A stretch of 22,230 bases of DNA, from IMG/VR virus record IMGVR_UViG_3300036787_000095, positions 1 through 22,230 of that record; one strand, given 5' to 3'. The notes beneath the pieces are model-generated. The model saw nothing but the letters and a program-made list of their open reading frames with translations, had not been told where the DNA came from and ran no database searches. This DNA comes from a virus. This document shows positions 1-7,746 of this stretch, one piece after another (within the stretch, counting starts at the first letter, position 1; each line of letters starts with the position of its first letter). The position numbers and the translations under genes are program-made.

Positions 1-28
1 TATGGCGTGCAACATTTCCAGTACGTAG
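1..28 (+). CDS. Possible 3' end of an upstream tail gene
   Basis: The first 28 bases can be read as the last codons of a gene ending in MACNISST and a TAG at 26-28. That leaves a 30-base gap holding the AAGGAGG of the next gene. A second reading ends at a TGA overlapping the next ATG (60-62). By position it should be a tail tube or similar protein, but too little is present to choose a frame or identify it. Confidence 0.25.
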
Positions 29-58
29 TAAACCGGCCCTGCAAGGAGGGCGCCACAA

Positions 59-535
59 ATGACAGTTGTTCTGAAATCAAAAACTAAGACCGTAGAAGTT
101 GACGGTCAGAAGTATCTCATTCGCAAGTTATCGGCTAACGTTGGTAGCTTTGTATTGGCGCGCGTACTGGCGGCTAGTGCCGGTGGAATAGTAGCATCTA
201 AGGAGGGCGAACAAAACTCCACCATCATGGCGTCAATGTTCGCCGCCTTTTTGCGCGGATTGAACTTTGAGGAGTTTAGTTTCATCCAGAATCACTGTCT
301 AGCAGTTGTCGCTAGATTGGAGACGCCTGCCGGGTCACCAGAAGTCCCTATGCCGATCGTCACCGACTCTGGTGTATTCGCCATTACTGAGGTTGGTGAT
401 GATCTGCCGCTGGTTATGAATCTCACCATTCAGAGTTTACTCTTCAACTTATCAGATTTTTTCGACTCGACCGGCTTGAGTGCCGCCCTAGCCGGGAAGC
501 CGTCGGCTTCGACCCAGCCGGTTACTTCAGCTTAG
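59..535 (+). CDS. Tail assembly chaperone, short (0-frame) form
   Basis: This 158-residue protein lies just upstream of the tape measure gene, where tailed phages encode the chaperone that coats the tape measure protein during tail tube assembly. The start ATG has AAGGAGG at 43-49, nine bases upstream. The N-terminal half (residues 1-50) is a short beta-rich segment followed by helices, as in tail chaperones. No enzyme motif is present. The last 24 residues (from DSTGLSAAL) lie after a slippery heptamer and are replaced in the frameshifted form. The family call rests on position, size and the frameshift signal more than on direct sequence resemblance. Confidence 0.75.
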   Translation: MTVVLKSKTKTVEVDGQKYLIRKLSANVGSFVLARVLAASAGGIVASKEGEQNSTIMASMFAAFLRGLNFEEFSFIQNHCLAVVARLETPAGSPEVPMPIVTDSGVFAITEVGDDLPLVMNLTIQSLLFNLSDFFDSTGLSAALAGKPSASTQPVTSA

Positions 536-705
536 ACGGTTTCTTGTGGCGACCGGTAGCTGCTGAACTATGGCGCCAGCATGAACTGACCGATGGTACT
601 TATGACATACAAGACTTACTAGATGCGCATGAGTATCTTGACGTTCTTGAAGAGAACGAACGGCGCGCTGCAGAGTGGCGTGAGCGCAAGCAGAAGGAGG
701 TCTGA
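59..705 (+). CDS. Tail assembly chaperone, -1 frameshift (G-T type) fusion form
   Basis: Translation that slips back one base at 457-463 reads 135 residues in the first frame and 80 more in the -1 frame, stopping at TGA 703-705, for about 215 residues. The -1 frame is open from 403 to 702. It encodes a credible acidic helical tail containing DIQDLLDAHEYLDVLEENER and a charged end (WRERKQKEV). That frame has no ATG or GTG; its only candidate, a TTG at 544, lacks a ribosome site, so independent translation is unlikely. By analogy with lambda gpG/gpGT, the short form would coat the tape measure protein and the long form would recruit tail tube subunits. The stop lies three bases before the tape measure GTG. 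Not shown directly: that slippage happens. Confidence 0.8.
457..510 (+). promoter_or_regulatory. Programmed -1 ribosomal frameshift signal
   Basis: The heptamer T TTT TTC at 457-463 is in the correct phase (codons TTT TTC) for tandem -1 slippage. A 6-bp stem CCGGCT/AGCCGG (471-476 with 490-495) starts after a 7-base spacer. It is followed directly by a perfect 6-bp hairpin GAAGCC-GTC-GGCTTC (496-510). Heptamer, spacer and downstream structure all match known tail-chaperone frameshift signals. Confidence 0.8.
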
Positions 706-708
706 CGC

Positions 709-2250
709 GTGGCAATACTTGAAGAATACCTTGTAAAGTTAGGCGTCAGTACTGACGATGCAGGAGTTAGTAAGTTCTTCGGCTCGCTCCGTAGCATGGG
801 TAGTTTGGCTGCGGCCACTGAGGGCAGTTTTCTCAGCTTGATGACTGCTGTAGTAAAGGTTCAAGTGGAGGTGGTAGGTGCGTTCGCCTCCATAGGCGCT
901 GCAGCGGTGAAGCTGGCCGATGACGTAGCTGTGACCGATCAGCAGTATCGTCTGTTCGGTCTGTCCATGCTGATGAACTTGGACACAGCCAAAAAGTACA
1001 AGATAGCTTTGGATGCGCTGGGTGATCCGGCGCTAGGCTTGGTACGCGCCGATCCTGAGCTTCGTCATCGTTTTGAAACATTGTGGAAAGACCAAGAGCG
1101 CATGCAGGCTTCGCTCAATGGTGAAAGCTATGAAGAGAACATGGCCAAGATGCGCGACATGCACTTCCAACTTACCAGGTTGGAGGTAGCTTTCAAGTAT
1201 CTTGGAATGGCTGTGGTGAACGGTCTCTTCAAAGCGTTTGGCACTGACTTTAGCGGCGTGATGACCAAGCTGAAGCAGTTCGCTGACTGGTTCATCGCAC
1301 ATCTGCCAGAGATTCGTGACAAAATAAATCAGTATCTCGTGCCGATCTTGAAGCGAGTCTGGGAACTGATGAAAGACGTTGGCGCTCTGATTGGCGATCT
1401 AGCTGAGGACTTCTCTGATCTCATCAACGGTGTAGTAGGTGATAGTTCTGGATTAGACTCTGCTACACCTAAGTGGGAGAAATTCGCCAAAGCTCTGGAA
1501 CACGTGACAGACATTCTTGATAACATGATTAAGGATTTTATTTGGATTGACAAGCACTTGCCAATGGGGACTTTAACTGGTGCGTGGCTTGGCGCTAAGG
1601 TTGGCGGGTTAGCCGGCCCAGAAGGTGTGTTACCTGGTGCGTTAGGTGGAGCTGTCGGTGGGCTTGGCTTAGACATTTACAGAGCTTTGCACGGCGGTAC
1701 TGTGAAAGGTCCTAATGAAGAGATTGCAGGCGGTATCACTCCACAATCAGCAGCTGCTTTAGCTCAGCAGGTGTCAGCTCAGACTGGTATTGCGCCAGAT
1801 CTTCTCTGGTCGCAGTGGGCACATGAGACAGATGGGTTCAAGCATATTGCTGCTGCCAATAACTTGGCTGGTATCAAGGTGCCGGGTACGGACCAGTACA
1901 TGTCGTTCAACTCACTGGACGAATTTAGTTCTTATTACTCATATTTGATGCGGCAAGGCGGTCGTTATTCTGGCATAGAAAATTCTCAGGCTCCGTGGCA
2001 ATTTGCCGCTGTATTGAAACACGGTGGTTATTATGGAGATACACAGCGGAATTACACGGCTGGTATGAATCGGTGGGACGCGCAATATAAAAGTGGCTCT
2101 AGTGGAGTGTCCATATCCGGCACTACCATCAACATTACGCAGCCTGGCGCTAGTGGGGCTGAGATTGAAGCACGTGTGCACAATGGTCTGCGTACCGCCG
2201 CAGCGCGACGTGTGCAGACTAATCTAGCGGAGTTCCAGGGAGGTTATTAG
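709..2250 (+). CDS. Tape measure protein with C-terminal glucosaminidase-like domain
   Basis: The protein starts at GTG with AAGGAGG at 694-700. It has 513 residues. The N-terminus (LEEYLVKLGVS) is typical of tape measure proteins, followed by long helices and hydrophobic stretches near residues 40-75 and 285-328. Residues about 345-460 resemble the FlgJ/endo-beta-N-acetylglucosaminidase family (PF01832): WAHETDGF with candidate catalytic Glu373, then NNLAGIK and the GGYYGDTQRNYTAGMNRW end. The last 45 residues (INITQPGASG, then an amphipathic helix) are a common tape-measure C-terminus. The expected role is to set tail length and open peptidoglycan during DNA entry. At 513 residues it is short for the family, implying a short tail. 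Confidence 0.88.
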   Translation: MAILEEYLVKLGVSTDDAGVSKFFGSLRSMGSLAAATEGSFLSLMTAVVKVQVEVVGAFASIGAAAVKLADDVAVTDQQYRLFGLSMLMNLDTAKKYKIALDALGDPALGLVRADPELRHRFETLWKDQERMQASLNGESYEENMAKMRDMHFQLTRLEVAFKYLGMAVVNGLFKAFGTDFSGVMTKLKQFADWFIAHLPEIRDKINQYLVPILKRVWELMKDVGALIGDLAEDFSDLINGVVGDSSGLDSATPKWEKFAKALEHVTDILDNMIKDFIWIDKHLPMGTLTGAWLGAKVGGLAGPEGVLPGALGGAVGGLGLDIYRALHGGTVKGPNEEIAGGITPQSAAALAQQVSAQTGIAPDLLWSQWAHETDGFKHIAAANNLAGIKVPGTDQYMSFNSLDEFSSYYSYLMRQGGRYSGIENSQAPWQFAAVLKHGGYYGDTQRNYTAGMNRWDAQYKSGSSGVSISGTTINITQPGASGAEIEARVHNGLRTAAARRVQTNLAEFQGGY

Positions 2251-2251
2251 A

Positions 2252-3031
2252 ATGGGGTCTACCAGCTCGACCACCACTTGGCGGCCACCGCAGTGGGGCG
2301 GCCAACCTGCCGTATACTCCATTCAGACTTCTGGAACGGCGGTAAATTCTTCTGGCGATACCGGCACTATAGCGTATGTGTTTGACGCTGTGTTAGTGGC
2401 CTCACATCGACAAGAAGTGGTAGTTACTAAGTACCCAGTACAAACTGGCGCGAGCATTGCGTATCATTCCTACATACAACCGGCTCAGGTAGTACTTGAG
2501 ATTGGAATGTCTGACGCTATGGATGCGTTTACAGCCGGTGTTTGGGAGGGTGCTGCTACTAAGAGTGCTTCAGCGTTTCAAGTCCTCAGCACGTTAAAGA
2601 ATTCGCGGCAGCCACTTACGCTAGCCACACGCCTATTCACTTACAACAACATGGTCATTACTTCGATCACGGCTGAGGAAACGAGCAAGACTGTTTCTTC
2701 GCTGCGCGCGAGAATTACCTTTGAAGAAATTTTCGTCGCTAATGATAGTTCTACCGCTGGTACTGGCGGAACCTCGACAACGAGCGCACGTGATCAGGAC
2801 ACACAGTATACGCCACAAGGCGTAACTACTGGGCAGGCGGTAGACACTACCACTTCCACACAGTATGGTGTTCCTTCGTGTTACCTTGCATCAAGTAGTT
2901 CAAGTGACTATATATGCACAGGCAGCAACATTGGCAGTTATGGCGCAGATGACAGTTCTACGGCCATCGGTACCGGGCATGCGTCTAGTGTGCCAACCAG
3001 TAACTTGCCAGCGACAAGCGGAGGAAGCTAG
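2252..3031 (+). CDS. Dit-like phage tail protein (baseplate collar/hub adaptor)
   Basis: This 259-residue protein directly follows the tape measure gene, where the distal tail protein is expected. Its start is backed by AGGGAGG a few bases upstream. Residues about 40-160 match my recollection of the Dit-like N-terminal family: FDAVLVASHRQEVVVTKYPV, then IQPAQVVLEIGMSDAMDAFT and a second strand-rich block ending in RARITFEEI. Such proteins form the ring between tail tube and baseplate. After residue 165 the sequence becomes a Ser/Thr/Gly-rich, low-complexity tail without clear structure. The family is assigned by eye. Confidence 0.75.
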   Translation: MGSTSSTTTWRPPQWGGQPAVYSIQTSGTAVNSSGDTGTIAYVFDAVLVASHRQEVVVTKYPVQTGASIAYHSYIQPAQVVLEIGMSDAMDAFTAGVWEGAATKSASAFQVLSTLKNSRQPLTLATRLFTYNNMVITSITAEETSKTVSSLRARITFEEIFVANDSSTAGTGGTSTTSARDQDTQYTPQGVTTGQAVDTTTSTQYGVPSCYLASSSSSDYICTGSNIGSYGADDSSTAIGTGHASSVPTSNLPATSGGS

Positions 3032-3032
3032 C

Positions 3033-3368
3033 ATGTACCAAACAGTCACGCTCTCTCCGCTGCCTCTGCAGACTAAGACAGTTCAGTTGCAGATAGATGG
3101 AAACGCTATCTCATTGCAGTTGGCGATTCGTTGGTCTGAAATGGCTGGCTACTGGGTAATGACCATCTATGACTCTCAGAGCAGTATGCTTCTAGACTCC
3201 ATACCAATGATCACAGGCTGGTACCCGGCAGCAAATTTATTGGCTCAGTACGGCTATTTGAAGATCGGCAGTGCATACATTCTCAACCTCGGCAGTTCTG
3301 GTTCTGATTATGCTGGGCGTAACGATCTTGGCACAGTATTCATACTGCTTTGGGGAGATACAGCGTAA
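3033..3368 (+). CDS. Baseplate plug protein, cyanophage Pam3 gp18-like
   Basis: I place the start at ATG 3033, because GGAGGAAGC precedes it and it follows the upstream stop by one base. Longer readings from 2865 run through the previous gene. The 111-residue product has paired strands (TVQLQIDGNAISLQLAIRWS, then GYWVMTIYDSQS), a central LLDSIPMITGW and YGYLKIGSAYIL, and a final DLGTVFILLWGD. This pattern is that of the small Pam3 gp18 baseplate plug family, which sits at the tube-baseplate junction. Neighbours on both sides are baseplate proteins, which supports the call. TAA overlaps the next ATG. Confidence 0.72.
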   Translation: MYQTVTLSPLPLQTKTVQLQIDGNAISLQLAIRWSEMAGYWVMTIYDSQSSMLLDSIPMITGWYPAANLLAQYGYLKIGSAYILNLGSSGSDYAGRNDLGTVFILLWGDTA

Positions 3369-4432
3369 TGAGTTCTGCATCAGTAACACCTAACTGGCTT
3401 ATTTCTTACGTACTATATGCTTATACCGCACAACCTGAGTTAGGCGGCGTTGGAACAATACTTACACGTGATTCCGGCGAACCTGGTGCAGTGAGACTAG
3501 AATTTGAGATACACCAAAGTGCCATTTCTGAGGGTTGGTGGCACGCCGAGATTTCAGTCTATAACTTGAATGACCAGGAATTGACACAGGCTGTTACTAA
3601 TACTCAGTGGATAGAACTTTATGCTGGGTTCCAATATGGCCTGGCTACTGGTGATTTGCCTGGACTTATTTGGCGCGGCCCAGTGTTTCAAACTACCATT
3701 GATCGTGAGAATGTGACTGATTACAAGGTAACTTTTCACTGTATAGTAGGTATAGGCGTGCTTACGGCTGGTATGATCAACTTCACGCAGGGGGCTTACG
3801 CTACACAAGCGCAGACTGTGTTGCAGATGATCGCCGAAACGCAGAAGATGACCGGGCAACAAGTAACACTGCAATCGCCAATGCCAGCAGCACTATCTGC
3901 AAAGCAGTACCCAATGGCTAAGACATTTTTTGGTACCCCGGATAAGTATTTCGATCAAATAACGAAAGACAATAATCTTAGTCGATGGATGGCGTCTGGT
4001 AACAATGTAAACATTGGATCTCTGAATCCTACGTCCATAGCACCAGACTTTATATTCTCTTCTCCCATTCCTGCAGGGTCTACTACCGCGCCAGATCCTG
4101 GAGTATCTTACACCATTTTAGGCAGCCCGCAGCAGACGGCTGTAGGCGTCAACTGGCGTGTGCTATTGAACTCAAAGTTGACTCCACAATTTCCTCCAAT
4201 TTTATGCAAGATTGACAATACTATTATTCGACAACTGACTCTGTCACTGCCACAAGGTGCCACGCTTCCTCTTGATCAAGATGGATTGTACGTAGTGGCA
4301 CAAGTGACGCATCGTGGTGATACTCGCGAGAATTTGTGGGAGACAGAGGTTGTCGGTTATAGTCTGCAGTACACCACAGATTTACCATTGGGCATTTTTG
4401 GAGGAGACTCTAATGCTGGAGGTGGTGCATGA
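3368..4432 (+). CDS. Baseplate hub protein (gp27/gpD-like)
   Basis: The start at 3368 is preferred because it forms a TAATG overlap with the previous stop and has GGGGAG about ten bases upstream; the in-frame ATG at 3350 has no ribosome site. The 354-residue protein has strand-rich blocks typical of hub proteins: RLEFEIHQSAISEGWWHAEI, WIELYAGFQYG, LIWRGPVFQTTI, and VTFHCIVGIGVL. A helical middle (QTVLQMIAETQKMTG) and a C-terminal barrel (YVVAQVTHRGDTRENLWETE) follow. In contractile tails this trimer joins tube to spike. It sits between the plug and the spike and overlaps the spike gene by ATGA. Confidence 0.75.
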   Translation: MSSASVTPNWLISYVLYAYTAQPELGGVGTILTRDSGEPGAVRLEFEIHQSAISEGWWHAEISVYNLNDQELTQAVTNTQWIELYAGFQYGLATGDLPGLIWRGPVFQTTIDRENVTDYKVTFHCIVGIGVLTAGMINFTQGAYATQAQTVLQMIAETQKMTGQQVTLQSPMPAALSAKQYPMAKTFFGTPDKYFDQITKDNNLSRWMASGNNVNIGSLNPTSIAPDFIFSSPIPAGSTTAPDPGVSYTILGSPQQTAVGVNWRVLLNSKLTPQFPPILCKIDNTIIRQLTLSLPQGATLPLDQDGLYVVAQVTHRGDTRENLWETEVVGYSLQYTTDLPLGIFGGDSNAGGGA

Positions 4433-5079
4433 TACCTCTTTTATCGCCACAGCAAGCTAATGCCGCAGAAACTGCGCAGTGGAAAGAAATCATCAGGCAA
4501 GCAAACGCTGACTTGCGAGTCGCCATTCCCGGCATTATTCAATCTTTTGACCCTATCAGGCAGTTGGCGGTAGTGCAGATAGCGCTTCGTGAAAATGTAC
4601 GCACTGTGATTAACACCACTACAGGAGTTACGGCGTGGCGCGATACCGCTATTAAGCCGTTGCAAGATGTACCTGTGGTACTTCCGCGCGGCGGTGGATA
4701 CTCTCTGACGCTGCCTTTGAAGAGCGGCGATGAGTGCCTGCTAGTATTTGGTGATATGGCACGTGACTTATGGTGGGTGCGTGGTGGCGTGCAGAACCAG
4801 TTTGAGAAGCGCCGACATGATGTGAGCGACGCCTTTTGCATTCCCGGGCCATGGAGTAAACCACGAGCAATCAGTAATTACTCTACTACCAGTGCGCAGT
4901 TGCGGTCTGACGATGGTACAGTGACCATTGACATATCAACATCAGGTGTCGCTATTACAGCACCTACAGTATCCACGAGTGGTGACTTTGTTGCCGGCAC
5001 CGGTGCCACAGGGTCATTCACTACTCCTACGGGGCAAGTCGTTACGGTCCAAGATGGAATTATAACCAACATTTTCTGA
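4429..5079 (+). CDS. Baseplate central spike, Gp138 N-terminal-domain protein
   Basis: The 216-residue protein begins inside the previous stop (ATGA) with GGAGGTGG upstream. Residues about 28-140 have the Gp138-type OB fold: LRVAIPGIIQSFDP, QLAVVQIALRE, VPVVLPRGGGYSLTLPLKSG, DECLLVFGDMARDLWW. RRHDVSDAFCIPGP follows. Residues 155-216 are short repeated strands (GTVTIDISTSGVAITAPTVS) ending in GQVVTVQDGIITNIF, consistent with a trimeric beta-prism needle. The role is the membrane-piercing tip beneath the tube. No tip metal motif (HxH) is visible, so a separate PAAR-like tip may exist elsewhere or be absent. Confidence 0.83.
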   Translation: MIPLLSPQQANAAETAQWKEIIRQANADLRVAIPGIIQSFDPIRQLAVVQIALRENVRTVINTTTGVTAWRDTAIKPLQDVPVVLPRGGGYSLTLPLKSGDECLLVFGDMARDLWWVRGGVQNQFEKRRHDVSDAFCIPGPWSKPRAISNYSTTSAQLRSDDGTVTIDISTSGVAITAPTVSTSGDFVAGTGATGSFTTPTGQVVTVQDGIITNIF

Positions 5080-5085
5080 GGGTTC

Positions 5086-5430
5086 ATGCAGCCACAAGGA
5101 ACAGCATTAGTTAACGCAGCAGTATTCGCCTCCAAAATAGTGGCGATTGAAAACGCACCGTCGTGCGCTGCACTGGGGGTACTTCAGGTTGAGATGATAG
5201 CATCACTAACTGCTGAGATTGCTGCTATCAATAGCCAGATAGCGATATTAGCTGCCCTGCTGGTAGCGCCTACTGATCTTACATCGGTGATAACGTGGAT
5301 CACTAAAATGATTGCACCAATGATCACTACTAATGCCACCGCTATTTCGCAGGTAGCATTACTAACAGCTAAGTTGGCGGCTCTTGAGTCGGCTATTGCA
5401 GCGCGTGCTGCTGTTTTGGGGTGTGTATAG
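5086..5430 (+). CDS. Small Ala/Ile/Leu-rich helical protein, unknown function
   Basis: This 114-residue protein has GAGGG before its ATG and lies between the spike and wedge genes. It consists almost wholly of helix with heptad-like spacing of Ile, Leu and Ala. There are two helical halves (residues 35-65 and 82-110) joined by APTDLTSVITWITKMIAP, suggesting a helical hairpin. Two cysteines (PSCAAL and the C-terminal GCV) stand out. It has no signal peptide and no family that I can name with confidence. Placement inside the baseplate operon suggests a structural or assembly role. A membrane function cannot be excluded from the hydrophobicity. Confidence 0.7.
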   Translation: MQPQGTALVNAAVFASKIVAIENAPSCAALGVLQVEMIASLTAEIAAINSQIAILAALLVAPTDLTSVITWITKMIAPMITTNATAISQVALLTAKLAALESAIAARAAVLGCV

Positions 5431-5825
5431 TGTCAACTACTAGTGTGCAGTACCTGGCGCTTGATAATTTGTATGATCCCAGCTTCGATCCTGGAGCATC
5501 GCTCAGTAATGCTTATGCCGTGGAGCAGGCTTTGCGTACACGGTTGAATTTGTTTCAAGGCGAGTGGTGGGCGAATTTGAACATCGGACTACCGATGCTT
5601 CAAGTTATGCTGGGTAAGTCGGCCAGTGCCAAGGGACTGGCAGCCATGCAACTCGCCGTTCAGCAAGTTATCTTAGGCACTCCTTATGTCACGGCAATCA
5701 CAAGCCTGAACGTAGAGTTCTCTGACGTAACACTACAACTTAGCATTTCAGCTGTGGTCACAACAGCCTTCGGGCAGGCGACCGTGGCGACTCAGTTAGG
5801 CACGTTAGCATCCTTAGGAGGTTAG
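5430..5825 (+). CDS. Baseplate wedge protein, gpW/gp25-like
   Basis: I use GTG 5430, which overlaps the previous TAG and has GGGG about eight bases upstream. An upstream in-frame GTG at 5421 would add three residues. The 131-residue product has the gp25/gpW hallmark order: a helix ending in ALRTRLNLFQGEWWANLNIG, then LPMLQVMLG, a central helix, and two final strands (VEFSDVTLQLSISAVVTTAFG). This lysozyme-like fold is a conserved part of contractile baseplate wedges and initiates sheath assembly. It precedes baseplate J, as in P2, Mu and Pam3-like phages. Confidence 0.85.
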   Translation: MSTTSVQYLALDNLYDPSFDPGASLSNAYAVEQALRTRLNLFQGEWWANLNIGLPMLQVMLGKSASAKGLAAMQLAVQQVILGTPYVTAITSLNVEFSDVTLQLSISAVVTTAFGQATVATQLGTLASLGG

Positions 5826-5829
5826 GCTG

Positions 5830-7047
5830 ATGAGCATACCAGCGTATGTGGCACCAAGCGTGGGACCGGCTGGGCTCACCATCCCGACTTACCCAAGCAT
5901 TTTGCAGGATAATCTTAGCGCCTTCTTGAATATCTACGGGTCTAATCAATTCATCGATCCTAGCTCAGCCATCTACCAGTTATTGAGCATACTCAGTTTG
6001 AAGCAGGCTGACTGCTGCACTGGGTTACAGCTGGCATACAATCAAAGCTCGCCGTTGACAGCCGTTGGCGCTGGCTTGGATCGTCTTTGCAAATTGATCG
6101 GAATAGCACGACTACCAGGTACATTCAGCGCTGTGGTGCTCACTTGTGTTGGTACACCGGGTGCGACTGTATTGAACGGAGTAGCTGAAGACGTCAATGG
6201 CTACTTCTGGACGTTGCCCACATCATTCACATTCCCTATTGGTGGTAGCGTCAATCTCACTGCCACATGCACTACGCCAGGTCCTATTGTGGCTGAAGCT
6301 GGGCAGGTTATCATTATCAATTATCCGGCAAGCGGCGCATGGACATCAGTGACTAACGTCGCTGCGTCCTCTCCTGGGTCCAACGTTGAAGCTGACTCAC
6401 AGTTGCGAGCGCGCTACGCCATCAGCGTGGCCGAGCCATCGCTCACATTGTTGGCCGGTACTGAGGCTGATCTATTGGCTTTGAACGGGGTGACCCGCGT
6501 CAACGTATTGGAGAACCCCACTGGAACCACGGATAGTTATGGCAATGGGCCGCACTCGCTTACTTGTGTAGTTCAGGCCAGCACAGCTACGCCGTTGCAG
6601 ATAGCTACCGTCATCTACAATAATCGCGGTATTGGGTGCAACACACTGGCGGCGGCATCAGGTGCTACGCTGGTCACCACGCCAGTGGCTGATCCTAACA
6701 TGAACGGGCAGATTACCAACATCGGCTACGTCACGCCTGCTGCTGTACCGATCTACGTCACTATGACAGTGCACGGCCTGAGCAGTTTCACCAGTGCCAC
6801 ATTGGCAGCCATTCAAGCAGCGATTGTGAGTTACCTCAATTCACTAGGCATTGGTGAGTCAGTAGTGTACTCAGAGCTGTATGGAGCTGCTTTGAACGCC
6901 AGATCTAACCCAGACATTCCAACCTTCAGCATTCGTAGCGTAGCTTCTGGGCTGTCAGCATCTCCCAGTGGTACGACTGACATTGCCATGCTATTCTACC
7001 AAGCTGCATCTGGCGTTACAGCCAATGTAGTGGTGACTAGTGTATGA
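5830..7047 (+). CDS. Baseplate J-like protein (Mu gp47 / P2 gpJ family)
   Basis: The ATG follows AGGAGG at 5816-5821 and lies four bases after the wedge stop. The 405-residue protein has the family's N-terminal helices (PTYPSILQDNLSAFLNIYG, SIYQLLSILSLKQAD). A beta domain with repeated GxVxLT-like strands (residues about 90-190) follows, then the typical NVEADSQLRARYAISVAEPS and GVTRVNVLENPTGTTDSYG, and a C-terminal VPIYVTMTVHGL domain. It forms the wedge body that links hub and fibres. It ends in an ATGA overlap with the next gene. Confidence 0.9.
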   Translation: MSIPAYVAPSVGPAGLTIPTYPSILQDNLSAFLNIYGSNQFIDPSSAIYQLLSILSLKQADCCTGLQLAYNQSSPLTAVGAGLDRLCKLIGIARLPGTFSAVVLTCVGTPGATVLNGVAEDVNGYFWTLPTSFTFPIGGSVNLTATCTTPGPIVAEAGQVIIINYPASGAWTSVTNVAASSPGSNVEADSQLRARYAISVAEPSLTLLAGTEADLLALNGVTRVNVLENPTGTTDSYGNGPHSLTCVVQASTATPLQIATVIYNNRGIGCNTLAAASGATLVTTPVADPNMNGQITNIGYVTPAAVPIYVTMTVHGLSSFTSATLAAIQAAIVSYLNSLGIGESVVYSELYGAALNARSNPDIPTFSIRSVASGLSASPSGTTDIAMLFYQAASGVTANVVVTSV

Positions 7048-7736
7048 GCAACCCAGGCTTCGGAGTAGGCGGATACGGCAGTGGTGAGTTTGGTAACGCC
7101 CCGTTAGAAACACTGCCCATAGGCTACTACATCGACCTTCTAACGCACGAGTACCGTACGCAATCGCCAAAACTCCAGGCTTTACTTCGTGTGCTATTGA
7201 AGAAGTTTGACGATGTCAGTCAGTGCCAGGTGCAGATAGACGTAGCATTTGATTTAGATTATGCTGTCGGAGTTCAGCTGGATACTCTTGGAATTATTCT
7301 TGGTACGTCACGCCAGCTACCATTTCAGCCTAGTAACAGTCTCAGTCCAATACTTCCTGATAACATCTTTCGCCAGTATCTGCAGGCGCGAGTGAGCTGG
7401 AACACGTGGAACGGTAAGATCGGCACTGTCCCCATCATCTGGAATGCTATGGGCTTTACCGGCACCTTAGTGTTGGCCGATGAGCAGAGCATGGCGGCAA
7501 ACATCACTTGCCCAGGGCTTACTAGTTCATTAATGCTGGATATGCTGTGTGGATTTCAAACTGGGTGGGTACCAGGTACGCCACAGCCTAGCGGGCTCAA
7601 TATGAACTATGGATTGATCATTCCTCGTCCGCAGGGCGTAGAGTACTTCTACAATGTGAGTAACCTGCCAGTATTCGGTTTTGATCACCAGGATGCATAC
7701 GTGGCCGGGTTCGACTCCGGCTTGTGGAGTAACTAG
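7044..7736 (+). CDS. DUF2612 / tail protein I-like baseplate protein
   Basis: The 230-residue product starts with a Gly-rich GFGVGGYGSGEFGN, then PIGYYIDLLTHEYRTQSPKL and a helical part, then LDYAVGVQLDTLGIILGTSR. A region NIFRQYLQARVSWNTWNGKI follows. This order is characteristic of DUF2612 proteins, the position-equivalents of P2 gpI, which connect baseplate J to the fibres. ATGA overlap with J and the AGGAGG-led fibre gene after it fit that role. No enzymatic motif is seen. Confidence 0.8.
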   Translation: MSNPGFGVGGYGSGEFGNAPLETLPIGYYIDLLTHEYRTQSPKLQALLRVLLKKFDDVSQCQVQIDVAFDLDYAVGVQLDTLGIILGTSRQLPFQPSNSLSPILPDNIFRQYLQARVSWNTWNGKIGTVPIIWNAMGFTGTLVLADEQSMAANITCPGLTSSLMLDMLCGFQTGWVPGTPQPSGLNMNYGLIIPRPQGVEYFYNVSNLPVFGFDHQDAYVAGFDSGLWSN

Positions 7737-7746
7737 GAGGTTGTAA

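Noticed and set aside
494-499. GGGAAG as a lambda-type slippery site
   Set aside because: The phase and bases do not form X XXY YYZ; TTTTTTC at 457-463 is correct in both.
2865-3032. Longer N-terminus for the plug protein
   Set aside because: It would run through the Dit-like gene in another frame, and ATG 3033 has a proper ribosome site and the family's expected start.
59-7736. Extracellular contractile injection system or tailocin rather than a phage
   Set aside because: Chaperone frameshift, tape measure and gp order fit an ordinary phage tail, and no AAA+ ATPase or toxin cargo is seen. A headless tailocin cannot be fully excluded without the upstream sequence.
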